Source of the DNA: Diaphorobacter caeni
GTDB lineage: Bacteria > Pseudomonadota > Gammaproteobacteria > Burkholderiales > Burkholderiaceae_C
Assembly (NCBI RefSeq): GCF_015354245.1
Contig: NZ_JADKYZ010000001.1
Coordinates: 558,001-622,000, forward strand
Reading direction: 5' to 3'
Length of the DNA: 64,000 bases
Position 1 is the first letter of the stretch. Every line of letters begins with the position of its first letter. Positions 27,342 through 36,357 of this stretch are shown one piece after another. The position numbers and the translations under genes are program-made. The notes beneath the pieces are model-generated. The model made no database searches, had not been told where the DNA came from, and saw only the letters and a list, made by a program, of their open reading frames with translations.

Positions 27342-28688
27342 TCAGGCCATGTCGGGCGTGGGCAGGGGCCGGGCCTCGCGCGCGGCCTCGGCGTCGAGCT
27401 TGCGGGCATGCGCTTCGGCCTCGTCTTCGGGCAACAGCTCGCCCTCCCACTTGGCGACCACGGCCGATGCGATGGAGTTGCCCACCGCGTTGGTCGCCGA
27501 GCGGCCCATGTCGAGGAAGGTGTCCACGCCAAGAATCAGCAGCAGGCCAGCCTCGGGAATGTTGAACTGGTTGAGCGTCGCGGCGATCACCACCAGCGAC
27601 GCGCGCGGCACGCCGGCCATGCCCTTGGAGGTCAGCATCAGGATCAGCAGCATGGTGATCTGGGTGCTGAGCGGCAGGTGGATGTCGTAGGCCTGGGCGA
27701 TGAACAGCGTGGCGAACGTGCAGTACATCATCGAGCCATCGAGATTGAACGAGTAGCCCATGGGCATCACGAAGCTCGAGATCTTGCGCTTGACGCCGAA
27801 GCGGTCGAGCGCGTCGAGAATCTTGGGATAGGCGGCCTCGGAACTGGCCGTCGCGAAGGACAGCATGAAGGCTTCCTTGATGAGCACGATCAGCTTGAAA
27901 ATGCGCGGGCCGAGGAACACGAAACCGGCGGCCACAAGCAGTGCCCACAGCAGGAACAGGCCAAGGTAGAAATCGCCCATGAAGACCGCGAACTTGAGCA
28001 GAATGCCGAGCCCGTTGACCGAGATGGTGGCGGCCATCGCGGCGAGCACGGCGAGGGGCGCGAGCTTCATCACATAGCCGGTGATCTTGAGCATCACATG
28101 CGAGAGCTCGTCGATGGCGGCCACCAGCGTCTTGCCTTTCTCTCCAAGCGCGGCCAGCGCCACGCCGAAGAACATCGAGAACACGACGATCTGCAGAATT
28201 TCGTTGTTGGCCATGGCCTCGGCGAACGACTTGGGAATCAGATGGCTCACGAATTCCTTGAGCGTGAACTTGCCCGTCGCGAGGTTGGCCGACGCACCGA
28301 TGTCAGGCAGTGGCAGGCCGAGGTTGTGACCGGGCTGCAGCACATTGGCAAGCACCAGGCCCAGCACCAGCGAGACGAGGGAGGCGGTGACGAACCACGC
28401 CATGGCCTTGACGAACACGCGGCCCACGGAAGACGCGTCACCCATGTGCGCGATGCCGACGACCAGCGTGGAGAACACCAGCGGCCCGATCAGCATCTTG
28501 ATGAGCCGAAGGAACACGTCGGAGATGATGGAGATGTAGCCCGCGATCTCCTTGGCGGCGTTCTTGTCGGGGAAGTTGGCGAACACCATCCATCCCAGAA
28601 GAATGCCGAGGAGCATCGCGCCAAGAATCAAAAACGCTGCAGGGAGCTTCTTTTTGCCGGCGGGTGACGTAGCGGACATGGCTGTCAT
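27342..28688 (-). CDS. dctA: C4-dicarboxylate transporter DctA
   Basis: A 448-aa inner-membrane symporter of the DAACS family that imports succinate, fumarate and malate with protons. It has about eight transmembrane helices plus two re-entrant loops. Family motifs are the serine-rich hairpin 'FATASSEAAYPKIL' and 'MGYSFNLDGSMMYCTFATLF', and 'LGVDTFLDMGRSATNAVGN' near the end. Start ATG 28688 is chosen because AAAGG lies seven bases upstream; an internal ATG at 28679 and a longer frame to 28856 exist. Expression of dctA is usually under DctB/DctD or DcuS/R control; no such system is adjacent. Confidence 0.94.
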   Translation of the reverse strand: MTAMSATSPAGKKKLPAAFLILGAMLLGILLGWMVFANFPDKNAAKEIAGYISIISDVFLRLIKMLIGPLVFSTLVVGIAHMGDASSVGRVFVKAMAWFVTASLVSLVLGLVLANVLQPGHNLGLPLPDIGASANLATGKFTLKEFVSHLIPKSFAEAMANNEILQIVVFSMFFGVALAALGEKGKTLVAAIDELSHVMLKITGYVMKLAPLAVLAAMAATISVNGLGILLKFAVFMGDFYLGLFLLWALLVAAGFVFLGPRIFKLIVLIKEAFMLSFATASSEAAYPKILDALDRFGVKRKISSFVMPMGYSFNLDGSMMYCTFATLFIAQAYDIHLPLSTQITMLLILMLTSKGMAGVPRASLVVIAATLNQFNIPEAGLLLILGVDTFLDMGRSATNAVGNSIASAVVAKWEGELLPEDEAEAHARKLDAEAAREARPLPTPDMA

Positions 28689-29215
28689 GACGTGCCTTTC
28701 GGTGGCTATGGATGTTGTATTTGCATCCTCATAATGTTGACCAGTGTTCAGGTTGTCCATCTGGTTTGTACCTACCGGGAAGTGCCTCGCGACAGGCTTC
28801 GCAGAGAGACTTGCGCAGGTGCTGCCCCGGTGACTTTTACATGCGGAAACGCCCATCTTTCCAACGTGGGAGAAGGGCAGCGTCGCCGCATTCGCGGTTC
28901 TGTCCGCACCATTCGGACAACGTCATTTCACAAACTTGGACTACAGACTCTGTAGGAGTTCGCCGCCTTTTGCGGCCAGCGCGCGAGGCAAGAATCAAGC
29001 GACAAGGATGACCCACGACATCCTGGAAGTCAGTGGCCCATGGTCTCTGGCGCTTCGCGCAATGCATGCCACTGGCGTGGCCAAGGCGAGTGATGTTGGA
29101 CGCCAGAGCCGCCCCGCAGTGGTGACCTCGCCCCCGCTTGCTCCGCAAAGCGATGCGTGCAGCGCAGAGTGGCGCGAAGCGACCCCGTGCGGTGTTTTAA
29201 CGCAGGAACTACAAC
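28689..29215. other. Intergenic region between dctA and hydroxylase operon
   Basis: 527 bases between divergent transcription units. It must hold both promoters. A perfect 15-bp inverted repeat lies at 28941-28955. No protein-coding gene could be supported; the open frames here are short and lack ribosome binding sites. Confidence 0.45.
28941..28955. promoter_or_regulatory. Perfect 7-1-7 inverted repeat, possible operator
   Basis: CTACAGA-C-TCTGTAG is a perfect palindrome with one central base, lying between divergently transcribed dctA and the molybdenum hydroxylase operon. Size and symmetry suit a dimeric regulator, but no cognate factor is identified. Confidence 0.3.
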
Positions 29216-29812
29216 ATGAAATTCAAATTGAACGAGCAGCCGGTCGAGCTGCAGGGCGTCGCGTTCGACACGCCCTTGCTCTACGTGCTGCGCAACGACA
29301 TGCAGCTCAATGGTCCGAAATACGGCTGCGGTCTCGGCGAATGCGGGGCCTGTTCGGTGCTCATCGACGGCAAGGTCGCGCGTTCGTGCTCGATTCCCTT
29401 GAGCGTCGTGGAGGGCGCGCATGTCGTCACGCTCGAAGGTCTTTCGCCCGCAGCGACGGCGGCGGCCAAGGCCAGCGTGGCGCAGGACGTGCAACTGCAG
29501 ATGCTCGGTCAGGCGGCCATCGAGGCCAGCAACGCGGCCAAGCCAGCGGGCATGGCATCGATCACGTTGCACCCGGTGCAGCAGGCCTTCATCGAAGAGC
29601 AGGCCGCGCAGTGCGGCTACTGCACCAACGGCATGGTGATGGCGCTGGTCGCGCTGTTCGACAAGCAGCCCACCGCCAATGACGATCAGGTCAAGCAGGC
29701 GCTGTCGGGCAACCTGTGCCGCTGCGGAACCCATGTGGAGATCATGCGCGCCGCAGCGCGGGCCCGCGAACTGATCGCGCAAGGGGGCAACAAGGCAAAG
29801 GGAGCGGCGTGA
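29216..29812 (+). CDS. Molybdenum hydroxylase 2Fe-2S subunit
   Basis: A 198-aa small subunit of the isoquinoline 1-oxidoreductase / nicotinate dehydrogenase type. It carries two [2Fe-2S] clusters that pass electrons from the molybdenum site. The N-terminal plant-type cluster is in 'CGLGECGACSVL' with an upstream Cys of the fold; the C-terminal cluster is in QCGYCTNGM and LCRCGTH. It is about 40-45 residues longer than the usual 150-160 aa because of an Ala-rich insertion (about residues 80-120) between the two cluster domains. It is two bases upstream of the molybdopterin subunit, so translation is probably coupled. Confidence 0.9.
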   Translation: MKFKLNEQPVELQGVAFDTPLLYVLRNDMQLNGPKYGCGLGECGACSVLIDGKVARSCSIPLSVVEGAHVVTLEGLSPAATAAAKASVAQDVQLQMLGQAAIEASNAAKPAGMASITLHPVQQAFIEEQAAQCGYCTNGMVMALVALFDKQPTANDDQVKQALSGNLCRCGTHVEIMRAAARARELIAQGGNKAKGAA

Positions 29813-29814
29813 TC

Positions 29815-32172
29815 ATGAAGAACGACATCAACCTCAACCTCCACCTCGGCCATCAGCGCACGCTTCCCGTTCAAATCACCCGTCGCCAACTGCTGAAGGC
29901 GGGTGGTCTGGTGATGGTGGCATCGGTCACCGCACCCCATCTGTTCGCGCAGAACGCAGCGCCCGCCGCTGCGCCGGCCGCGAAGGCTTTTCCGGTGCCT
30001 GCGGACAACCTGGTGAACACCTTCATCGCCATCGGCCCCGACGGCAAGGTGACGGCCTTCTGCGGACACGTGGACCTCGGCACCGGCGTGCGCACGGCGC
30101 TCGCGCAGATGGTGGCCGATGAGCTCGACGTGGGTTTCGAGCAGGTCACGATGGTGCTGGGCCATACTTTCAAGACGCCCGATCAGGGACCGACGATCGC
30201 GAGCGCAACCATCCAGGTCACAGCCAAGCCGCTGCGGCAGGCGGCGGCGCAGGTGCGTGAGCAACTGGTGACGCTGGCCGCGCAGAAGCTCGGTGCGCCC
30301 GCTGCGGCGATCACCACGCGCGACGGCGTGGCGCATGCGGGTGGCAAGCAGGTCGGTTACGGCGAGCTGGTGCAGGGCCAGAATCTGGAGCTGCCGCTCA
30401 ACGCCGAAACCCCGCTGCGCAAGCCCAGTGAGTACAGGCAGATGGGCAAGTCGGTCGCGCGCGTCGACATTCCGAACAAGGTGCTGGGCGCGCTCACCTA
30501 TGTGCACGATCTGCGCCTGCCCGGCATGGTGCATGCGCGCGTGGTGCGGCCGCCCTATGCGGGCGCAGATGCCTCGGCACCGTTCGGCAGCGCGCTGGTG
30601 TCGGTGGACAAGGATTCGGTCAAGCATCTGCCGGGCATTCTCAGCGTGGTGGTGCAGGGCGATTTCGTGGCCGTGGTGGCCGAGCGCGAGGAGCAGGCCA
30701 TTGCGGGCATGCGGCAGCTCAAGGTGCAGTGGAAGGAGTGGGCGGGGATTCCCGATCTGTCGCTCGCCGGTCTGCACAAGACGCTCACCGACCTGCCCAA
30801 GAAGGACCGCGATCTGGTGGTGGAGGACGGGGCGCTCGACGCCATCAAGAACGCCGCCAAGGTGATCGAGGCCGAGTACGTGTGGCCATATCACATGCAC
30901 GCGTCCATCGGACCGTCGTGCGCGGTGGCGCGCGTGGCAGACGGCAAGGCGGAGGTCTGGTCGGGCACGCAGAACCCGCACGATGTGCGCAAGGACGTCG
31001 CCAAGCTGCTCGACATGGATGTCGACGTGGTCAACATCCTGCGCATGGAGGCCTCGGGCTGCTACGGCCGCAATGGAGCTGATGACGTGACAGCCGACGC
31101 CGCGCTGCTCGCCAAGATCACCGGCAAGACGGTGCGCGTGCAGCTCATGCGCGAGCAGGAGCATGCGTGGGAGCCCAAGGGCACGGCGCAGCTGATCCGC
31201 GTGCGCGGCGGCCTCGATGCGCAGGGCAACGTCACGGGCTACGATTTCAAGACCTGCTATCCGTCGAACGGCGCGACCGTGCTGGCGCTGCTTCTGACCG
31301 GCAAGGTCGAGAACAAGGCGGTGGTGCAGGAGATGGGCGACCGCACGGCGGTGCCGCAGTACGAGTACCCCAAGCGCCACATCATCAGCCAGGACGCGGC
31401 GCCCATCGTGCGCGCCTCGTGGCTGCGCGGCGTGTCCGCGCTGCCCAACGTGTTTGCGCACGAATGCTGGATCGACGAGTGCGCCTACTCGGCCGGTGCG
31501 GACCCGATCGAGTACCGCCTGCGCTATCTGAAGGACCCGCGCGCCGTGGCGCTGATCGAGGCGATCAAGTCGCAGTCGAACTGGCAGGCAGGCCGCGCAT
31601 TCCGCAGCCCGACGCCCGCAGGCGAGCGTCTTGCCAAGGGCCGTGGCTTTGCCTACGCGCGGTACTTTCACAGCAAGTTTCCGGGCTACGGAGCCGCCTG
31701 GTGCGTGTGGGTGATCGACGTGATCGTCGACCGCCAGACCGGCAAGGTCAGCGCCGAGAAGGTCTTCGTGGCGCAGGACACGGGCGCGATGGTCAACCCC
31801 GCCGGCGTGCGCCATCAGGCCCACGGCAACATCGTGCAGTCCACGAGCCGCGTGCTCAAGGAGTACGTCACCTTCGACAAGCAGGGCGTGACGGCGCTGG
31901 AGTGGGGCGGCTATCCGATCCTCCGCTTCCCCGAGCTGCCGGAGATCGATCTGCAACTGGTCGAGCGACCCGAAGAAGCGCCGATGGGCGCGGGCGAGTC
32001 CGCCTCGGTGCCAAGCGCCGCGGCGTTCTCCAATGCGATCTTCGACGCGACCGGCGTGCGCCTGCGCGAGGTTCCTTTCACCCCCAGCCGCGTGCTCGCC
32101 GCGCTCAAGAGCGCGCCCGCCGCATCCGAAGCACCGGCCGCCAACGCTGCAGCCTCGGCCGCGAGCCGCTAA
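29815..32172 (+). CDS. Molybdopterin-binding hydroxylase subunit, Tat-exported
   Basis: A 785-aa large subunit of the xanthine-oxidase family, single-chain aldehyde/isoquinoline oxidoreductase (IorB) type. It hydroxylates an N-heterocycle or oxidises an aldehyde at a Mo-cytosine-dinucleotide cofactor. A twin-arginine signal is visible (TRRQLLKAGG, about residues 22-31, hydrophobic stretch, then HLFAQ). The cofactor loops include 'GPDGKVTAFCGHVDLGTGV' and 'GRNGADDVTADAALLA'. The catalytic Glu is expected in 'PMGAGESASVPSAAAF' near the C-terminus. Together with the next gene's tri-heme cytochrome the set resembles nicotinate dehydrogenase (NicAB). The actual substrate is not known. Confidence 0.9.
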   Translation: MKNDINLNLHLGHQRTLPVQITRRQLLKAGGLVMVASVTAPHLFAQNAAPAAAPAAKAFPVPADNLVNTFIAIGPDGKVTAFCGHVDLGTGVRTALAQMVADELDVGFEQVTMVLGHTFKTPDQGPTIASATIQVTAKPLRQAAAQVREQLVTLAAQKLGAPAAAITTRDGVAHAGGKQVGYGELVQGQNLELPLNAETPLRKPSEYRQMGKSVARVDIPNKVLGALTYVHDLRLPGMVHARVVRPPYAGADASAPFGSALVSVDKDSVKHLPGILSVVVQGDFVAVVAEREEQAIAGMRQLKVQWKEWAGIPDLSLAGLHKTLTDLPKKDRDLVVEDGALDAIKNAAKVIEAEYVWPYHMHASIGPSCAVARVADGKAEVWSGTQNPHDVRKDVAKLLDMDVDVVNILRMEASGCYGRNGADDVTADAALLAKITGKTVRVQLMREQEHAWEPKGTAQLIRVRGGLDAQGNVTGYDFKTCYPSNGATVLALLLTGKVENKAVVQEMGDRTAVPQYEYPKRHIISQDAAPIVRASWLRGVSALPNVFAHECWIDECAYSAGADPIEYRLRYLKDPRAVALIEAIKSQSNWQAGRAFRSPTPAGERLAKGRGFAYARYFHSKFPGYGAAWCVWVIDVIVDRQTGKVSAEKVFVAQDTGAMVNPAGVRHQAHGNIVQSTSRVLKEYVTFDKQGVTALEWGGYPILRFPELPEIDLQLVERPEEAPMGAGESASVPSAAAFSNAIFDATGVRLREVPFTPSRVLAALKSAPAASEAPAANAAASAASR

Positions 32173-32193
32173 GAAAGAGGGGGAGCACACATC

Positions 32194-33516
32194 ATGCGTA
32201 CCTTGAAGAAACTGTTTTTCATCGTGCTGGCACTGCTGATCATCGTGATCGGCGGCTTCTTCGCGCTGACCCATCAACCCGCCATCGAGCCCGCAGCCCA
32301 ACCGGCGGCAGGCAGCTTCGCACCGCAGCTCATCGACAAGGGCAAGCTGCTGGCCGCCATGGGCGACTGCGCGGTCTGCCACACGGCGCCGGGCGGCACG
32401 AAGAACACCGGCGGCCTGCCCATCGCCAGCCCGTTCGGAACGATCTACACGACCAACATCACGCCCGATGCCGAGACCGGCATCGGCGGCTGGTCGTACG
32501 AGGCGTTCGAGCGCGCCATGCGCCACGGCGTGAACCGCGACGGCCAGTATCTCTACCCCGCGTTTCCCTACACCTCGTTCACCCGCGTGAGCGACGAGGA
32601 CATGAAGGCGCTCTACGCCTATCTGATGACGCAGCCCGCCGTGAAGCACCAGCTGCCAAAGACCGAGCTGAAGTTCCCGTTCAACATCCGCCCCGGCATC
32701 GCCGCGTGGAACTGGATGTACCTGAAGAAGGGCCCGCTGCCCGAGGACACGACCAAGCCGCCCGAGTGGAATCGCGGCGCCTACATCGCCGAAGGGCTGG
32801 GTCACTGCAGCGCCTGCCATTCGCCGCGCGACCAGTTCGCGGGCGAGAAGGGCGGCTCGGAGAAGTTCGCGGGCAGCACGCTCGACGGCTGGAGCGTTCC
32901 CGCGCTCACCTCGAAGACCAGCGCGCCCATGCCCTGGACGGCCGATGATCTCTACGCCTACTTCAAGCACGGCTTCTCGCCGCGCCACGGCTCGGCCGCA
33001 GGGCCCATGGCGCCGGTCATCCACGGCCTCTCGCAGCAGAGCGATGCGGACCTGAAGGCGCTGTCGAGCTACATCATGTCCTTCAAGGATGCGAACGCGC
33101 AGTCCGGCGATGCCGAAGCCTTCGTCGCGGGCAAGTTCAAGGAGCCGAAGTTCGCGATCGACCATGAGGGCTACCGCCTGTTCGAGGGTGCCTGCGCAAG
33201 CTGCCACAGCGACGCGAGCGGCGTGAAGGACAGCATGTTCGGCGTGCGCCCGCAACTGGCGCTCAACACGAATCTGTATTCCGATTCGCCGAACAACGCG
33301 GCGCTGGTGATCCTCAACGGCATTCAGGAAGCCGCGACGCCGACGACCGGCACCATGCCGGCCTTCCGTCACAACCTGAGCGACGCGCAGATCGCCACGC
33401 TGCTCAACACCATGCGCGAGCAATACGGCCTCAAGCCGTGGTCCGATCTGCCTGCGCAGGTGGGCAAGCTGCGCCGCGACACCGCGCCCGGCGCGACGCG
33501 GCTGAGCGCGCATTGA
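32194..33516 (+). CDS. Tri-heme cytochrome c, hydroxylase electron acceptor
   Basis: A 440-aa membrane-tethered periplasmic cytochrome with an N-terminal uncleaved-looking signal anchor (about residues 6-26). It has three c-type heme sites: CAVCH (about residue 59), CSACH (about 208) and CASCH (about 336). This resembles the cytochrome subunit of membrane alcohol/aldehyde dehydrogenases and the C-terminal heme domain of NicB. It should carry electrons from the molybdenum hydroxylase to the respiratory chain. It lies 21 bases after the molybdopterin subunit with a purine-rich site (AAAGAGGGGGAG) before ATG 32194. A terminator follows, so the operon probably has three genes. Confidence 0.9.
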   Translation: MRTLKKLFFIVLALLIIVIGGFFALTHQPAIEPAAQPAAGSFAPQLIDKGKLLAAMGDCAVCHTAPGGTKNTGGLPIASPFGTIYTTNITPDAETGIGGWSYEAFERAMRHGVNRDGQYLYPAFPYTSFTRVSDEDMKALYAYLMTQPAVKHQLPKTELKFPFNIRPGIAAWNWMYLKKGPLPEDTTKPPEWNRGAYIAEGLGHCSACHSPRDQFAGEKGGSEKFAGSTLDGWSVPALTSKTSAPMPWTADDLYAYFKHGFSPRHGSAAGPMAPVIHGLSQQSDADLKALSSYIMSFKDANAQSGDAEAFVAGKFKEPKFAIDHEGYRLFEGACASCHSDASGVKDSMFGVRPQLALNTNLYSDSPNNAALVILNGIQEAATPTTGTMPAFRHNLSDAQIATLLNTMREQYGLKPWSDLPAQVGKLRRDTAPGATRLSAH

Positions 33517-33545
33517 CGGGGTGCTGCGAACCTGCACGCAAGCGC

Positions 33546-33570
33546 AAGGCCGACCGCGTGTCGGCCTTTT
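33546..33570 (+). terminator. Terminator after hydroxylase operon
   Basis: A perfect 9-bp stem (AAGGCCGAC / GTCGGCCTT) with a CGCGT loop and a short T run, 30 bases after the cytochrome stop codon. Confidence 0.75.
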
Positions 33571-33712
33571 CGCAGGTGTCGCTGTCGGGCATCTGAAATC
33601 GGTTTGAGATATAAATCCGTCATGTCAAAGCCCTTGCGGCGGTGGTGAGCCATCACTGCGTGCGCAATGGGTTGTATGCAGAAATCCAATTCTCTGACTC
33701 CGGGAGCCGATT

Positions 33713-34891
33713 TTGAGCCAGCAATTTCTAGTGATTTCCGGTGGCGAGCTGTGGCTGCACGAAGCCGACGGCCAATCCACGCAGATCGTCTCTCCCTTCG
33801 CCAAGGAAATGCTCCAGCGCGAGGCCGACCGGCAGCGCACGACCTCGTGGAAATACGCCGAGCGCGAGGACAGCAAGGGCCTGATCGGCCCTGCGCTCTG
33901 GGGGCGCGGTGGCGGCGGCGACGCCAATCTGGCGCCCGCGCGCTTTCTGCATGTCTGCAAGGCGGGCGATCCGCGCACCATCTACTACGTGATGACCGTG
34001 GGCCGCACGGTGGGGCTGTTCAAGTACTACCTCGACGAGCAGCGCGAGATCCGTCTGTTCCACAGGCAGCAGACGCAGATCCTCGGCCTCGCCTACCTGC
34101 CGCAGACGCGCCATGTGGTGCTTGCGATCATGGGCGGCGATGGCACGTCGCACCTCGAGGTCTACGACGAAGAGGGCACGCAGAAAGGCGCGATCACGCA
34201 TGGCGACAGCATCGACGCCGCGCCCGCCGCCATGCCCGGCGCGGAGGCCACGGTGGTCTACCAGTCGTGGGGGCTCGCGCGCAATGCGGATTCCGGCGCG
34301 GTCGTGGGGCTCGGGCAATCGGCCGTGCACTGGGTGGACTACAAGGCGGGCGAGATGGACAGCCTGCTCGACGATGCGGCATGGGACTTCGTCGCGCCAC
34401 GTATCTCCGAGGACCGCGTGCTCTACTCGATCCGCCGACCCGCCGACAAGCCGCTGCATGAAAAGGCGGGCGGAGCGGCCAAGGACGCGTTTCTGATGCC
34501 GCTGCGGCTGGGCAAGGCGGTGTTCGGGTATCTCAACGTGTTTTCGATGCTCTACGGCAAGGAGCCGCTGCGCTCGGCGGGCGGACCGCGCACGCCGGAA
34601 CTCGATCAGGATCTTGGCACGCTGTGGCTGCACGGTCGGCGCATCGAACTCTCCAAGGTGCGCAGCGATCCCGAATACGCGGGCAATCTCGTGCCCGCGT
34701 CATGGAAGCTCATCGCGCAGGCGGGGCGCAGCGCCGCTCCTGACGAGATCGCCAGCCACGTCGCGCAATTTGACGTGCTGACCGATGGCTCCCTGCTGTA
34801 TTCGAACGGCTACGACATCTACCACTGGCAGCGCGGCAGCGCCCGCAAGCTCGCGCGGCGTGAACTGGTCGAAGGGCTGCTGGGGATTTAA
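33713..34891 (+). CDS. Hypothetical protein, beta-propeller-like (392 aa)
   Basis: A 392-aa protein I do not recognise. No signal peptide or membrane helix is seen. It consists of many short hydrophobic strands with repeated 'WxLHEADG', 'LGLAYLPQTRHVVLAIMGG', 'LEVYDEEGT' and 'LYSNGYDIYHW' segments, which suggests a beta-propeller; this is an inference from strand spacing. The start is TTG at 33713, supported by GGGAG six bases upstream and by the lack of an in-frame ATG near it. It stands alone between the hydroxylase operon terminator and a methyltransferase on the same strand. Confidence 0.6.
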   Translation: MSQQFLVISGGELWLHEADGQSTQIVSPFAKEMLQREADRQRTTSWKYAEREDSKGLIGPALWGRGGGGDANLAPARFLHVCKAGDPRTIYYVMTVGRTVGLFKYYLDEQREIRLFHRQQTQILGLAYLPQTRHVVLAIMGGDGTSHLEVYDEEGTQKGAITHGDSIDAAPAAMPGAEATVVYQSWGLARNADSGAVVGLGQSAVHWVDYKAGEMDSLLDDAAWDFVAPRISEDRVLYSIRRPADKPLHEKAGGAAKDAFLMPLRLGKAVFGYLNVFSMLYGKEPLRSAGGPRTPELDQDLGTLWLHGRRIELSKVRSDPEYAGNLVPASWKLIAQAGRSAAPDEIASHVAQFDVLTDGSLLYSNGYDIYHWQRGSARKLARRELVEGLLGI

Positions 34892-34950
34892 CGATCGCCC
34901 CGCTGGGTCGCTGCGCGCTTGGGGCTCGCCGGCTTCATGCGGCGCGCACC

Positions 34951-34980
34951 TCTCGGGGGATCTCGGGTGATCTCGGGTGA
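34951..34980 (+). repeat. Short tandem 10-bp repeat
   Basis: TCTCGGGTGA occurs twice in tandem (34961-34980), preceded by a degenerate third copy TCTCGGGGGA. It lies just upstream of the methyltransferase gene. Confidence 0.6.
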
Positions 34981-35014
34981 TCCACGGGGGCGGGTGCGAG
35001 CACTTCTTTGCATA

Positions 35015-35695
35015 ATGGTCAACACCATGAGCACCACCGCCACACCCCACGCTTCCACGCCCTCCAGCTCCTCCAATCCGTCGAGCGCCCACTTCGACCA
35101 GTCGGCCGCCGACTGGGACCAGCGCCCCACCAGTCAGCAGCTGGTCGTGGTGCCGCCGAGGCTGATGGCCCAGGTGCCCTTTGGCGCCGAAGATCGCGTG
35201 CTCGATCTTGGCGCTGGAACCGGACTGCTGGCCACCGCCATCGCGCCCCAAGTGGCGCATGTCACGGCCATCGACATGTCGGCGCCGATGCTTGCCGTGC
35301 TCGACGCCAAGGGCCACGCGAACATCCGCACGGTGCTGGGCGACGTCGCCCAGTATTCAAAGGAGCACGCCGGGCAGTACAGCGCCATCGTCAGTTGCAT
35401 GGTGCTGCACCACATCCCCGACACGGAGGAGACCTTCCGCGCCATCGCCGAACTGCTGCAACCCGGAGGGCGCATCGCGCTGGTCGATCTGTTTGCGGAA
35501 GACGGCACGTTTCACGGCACGCCCGAGGAAAACGCCGAGAAGGGCGTGCTGCACCATGGATTCGAGCCACAGGCGCTGCAAGCTCTGGCGAGCGAGGCGG
35601 GACTGGTCGATATCGCCTTCCAGCCCATAGCGGAAGTCCAGCAGCGCAACGGGCGCGCCTATCCCCTGTTTCTGATGACGGGACATCGACGCTGA
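35015..35695 (+). CDS. Class I SAM-dependent methyltransferase
   Basis: A 226-aa methyltransferase. SAM-binding motif I is 'VLDLGAGTGLLATAIA' (about residues 66-81). The acidic residue of motif II is in VTAIDMSAPML, followed by 'SCMVLHHIPDTEETFRAI' and motif III 'LLQPGGRIALVDLFAEDG'. This is the UbiE/Coq5-like general fold; the acceptor is unknown. The N-terminal 30 residues are low-complexity Ser/Pro/Thr. ATG 35015 and ATG 35027 are both possible starts and neither has a clear ribosome binding site. Confidence 0.85.
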   Translation: MVNTMSTTATPHASTPSSSSNPSSAHFDQSAADWDQRPTSQQLVVVPPRLMAQVPFGAEDRVLDLGAGTGLLATAIAPQVAHVTAIDMSAPMLAVLDAKGHANIRTVLGDVAQYSKEHAGQYSAIVSCMVLHHIPDTEETFRAIAELLQPGGRIALVDLFAEDGTFHGTPEENAEKGVLHHGFEPQALQALASEAGLVDIAFQPIAEVQQRNGRAYPLFLMTGHRR

Positions 35696-36194
35696 CCGCA
35701 TCGCCGCTGTAACAAGCACCAATGCAACCGACAAACCAGTAGTTAAGGGTAATCACCAGTCAAAAACAGCCTGTTTGTGTAGCGCTTTCAACACATTCGG
35801 GCTCAAATTCACCTATTTAAGGGACAGACAAACCATCAAAGACCCTGTGTAATTCAGACATGGCATTGGCGTTTCATTCTGTATGGACAGAAATGCAATG
35901 TAGACAGTGCAAGAAACGTGATCAAAAGAAATCCAAGGGTGGGCGAGCTTGACCGCTCGAAGTGAAGAAGCGCGTGCAAGTGGTGAGGCGAGCGGAATAC
36001 AGCTGCCGGGATGGACGAAGGACTGGCTGTCACATGCGGCCAGGCCGCAAAGCCCGAGGGGAAGGGCGAACAATGAATGCAGAGAACAAGTTCGATTGAA
36101 TGGTGGGGAGGAAGCACGGGTCGGCGTCGCAAGGTGCCGGCCCGTTCTGTTTTGCGGGCCGCATCGCGTTGGCGGGGCTTGCCGCCCGGCTCTT
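35696..36194. other. Intergenic region after methyltransferase
   Basis: About 500 bases without a supported gene. The first half (35700-35950) is AT-richer than average. A GC hairpin (CGGCCCG / CGGGCCG, about 36138-36163) precedes the REP-like element that follows. Small open frames on both strands here lack ribosome binding sites. Confidence 0.45.
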
Positions 36195-36357
36195 GGAGCG
36201 TGTTTACGATCTCCATACCGCCCTGCAGGCGCGGCCTCGGGCGCTCTGCCGCGTTGCAAATCCTCGCAATAGCCCGAGCTGTTGCTGCGGTTTGCGCCTT
36301 GCAGCCCATCCCGATCCGCATCCTGCAAGCCTCGCGATGAGATCGTCAACACGCTCT
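36195..36357. repeat. REP-like inverted repeat, diguanylate cyclase 3' end
   Basis: Left arm GGAGCGTGTTTACGATCTCC (36195-36214) faces right arm TGAGATCGTCAACACGCTCT (36338-36357), the right arm touching the stop codon of the diguanylate cyclase. After the left arm comes TGCAGGCGCGGCCT, also found in the copies near 51.35 and 58.68 kb. Spacing between arms is about 120 bases. Confidence 0.65.

Noticed and set aside
29686-33537. A 1283-codon open frame on the minus strand opposite the molybdenum hydroxylase operon
   Set aside because: It covers three genes with clear family motifs on the plus strand. Its own product is Arg/His/Leu-rich with no recognisable domain, as expected for an antisense frame of GC-rich coding DNA.
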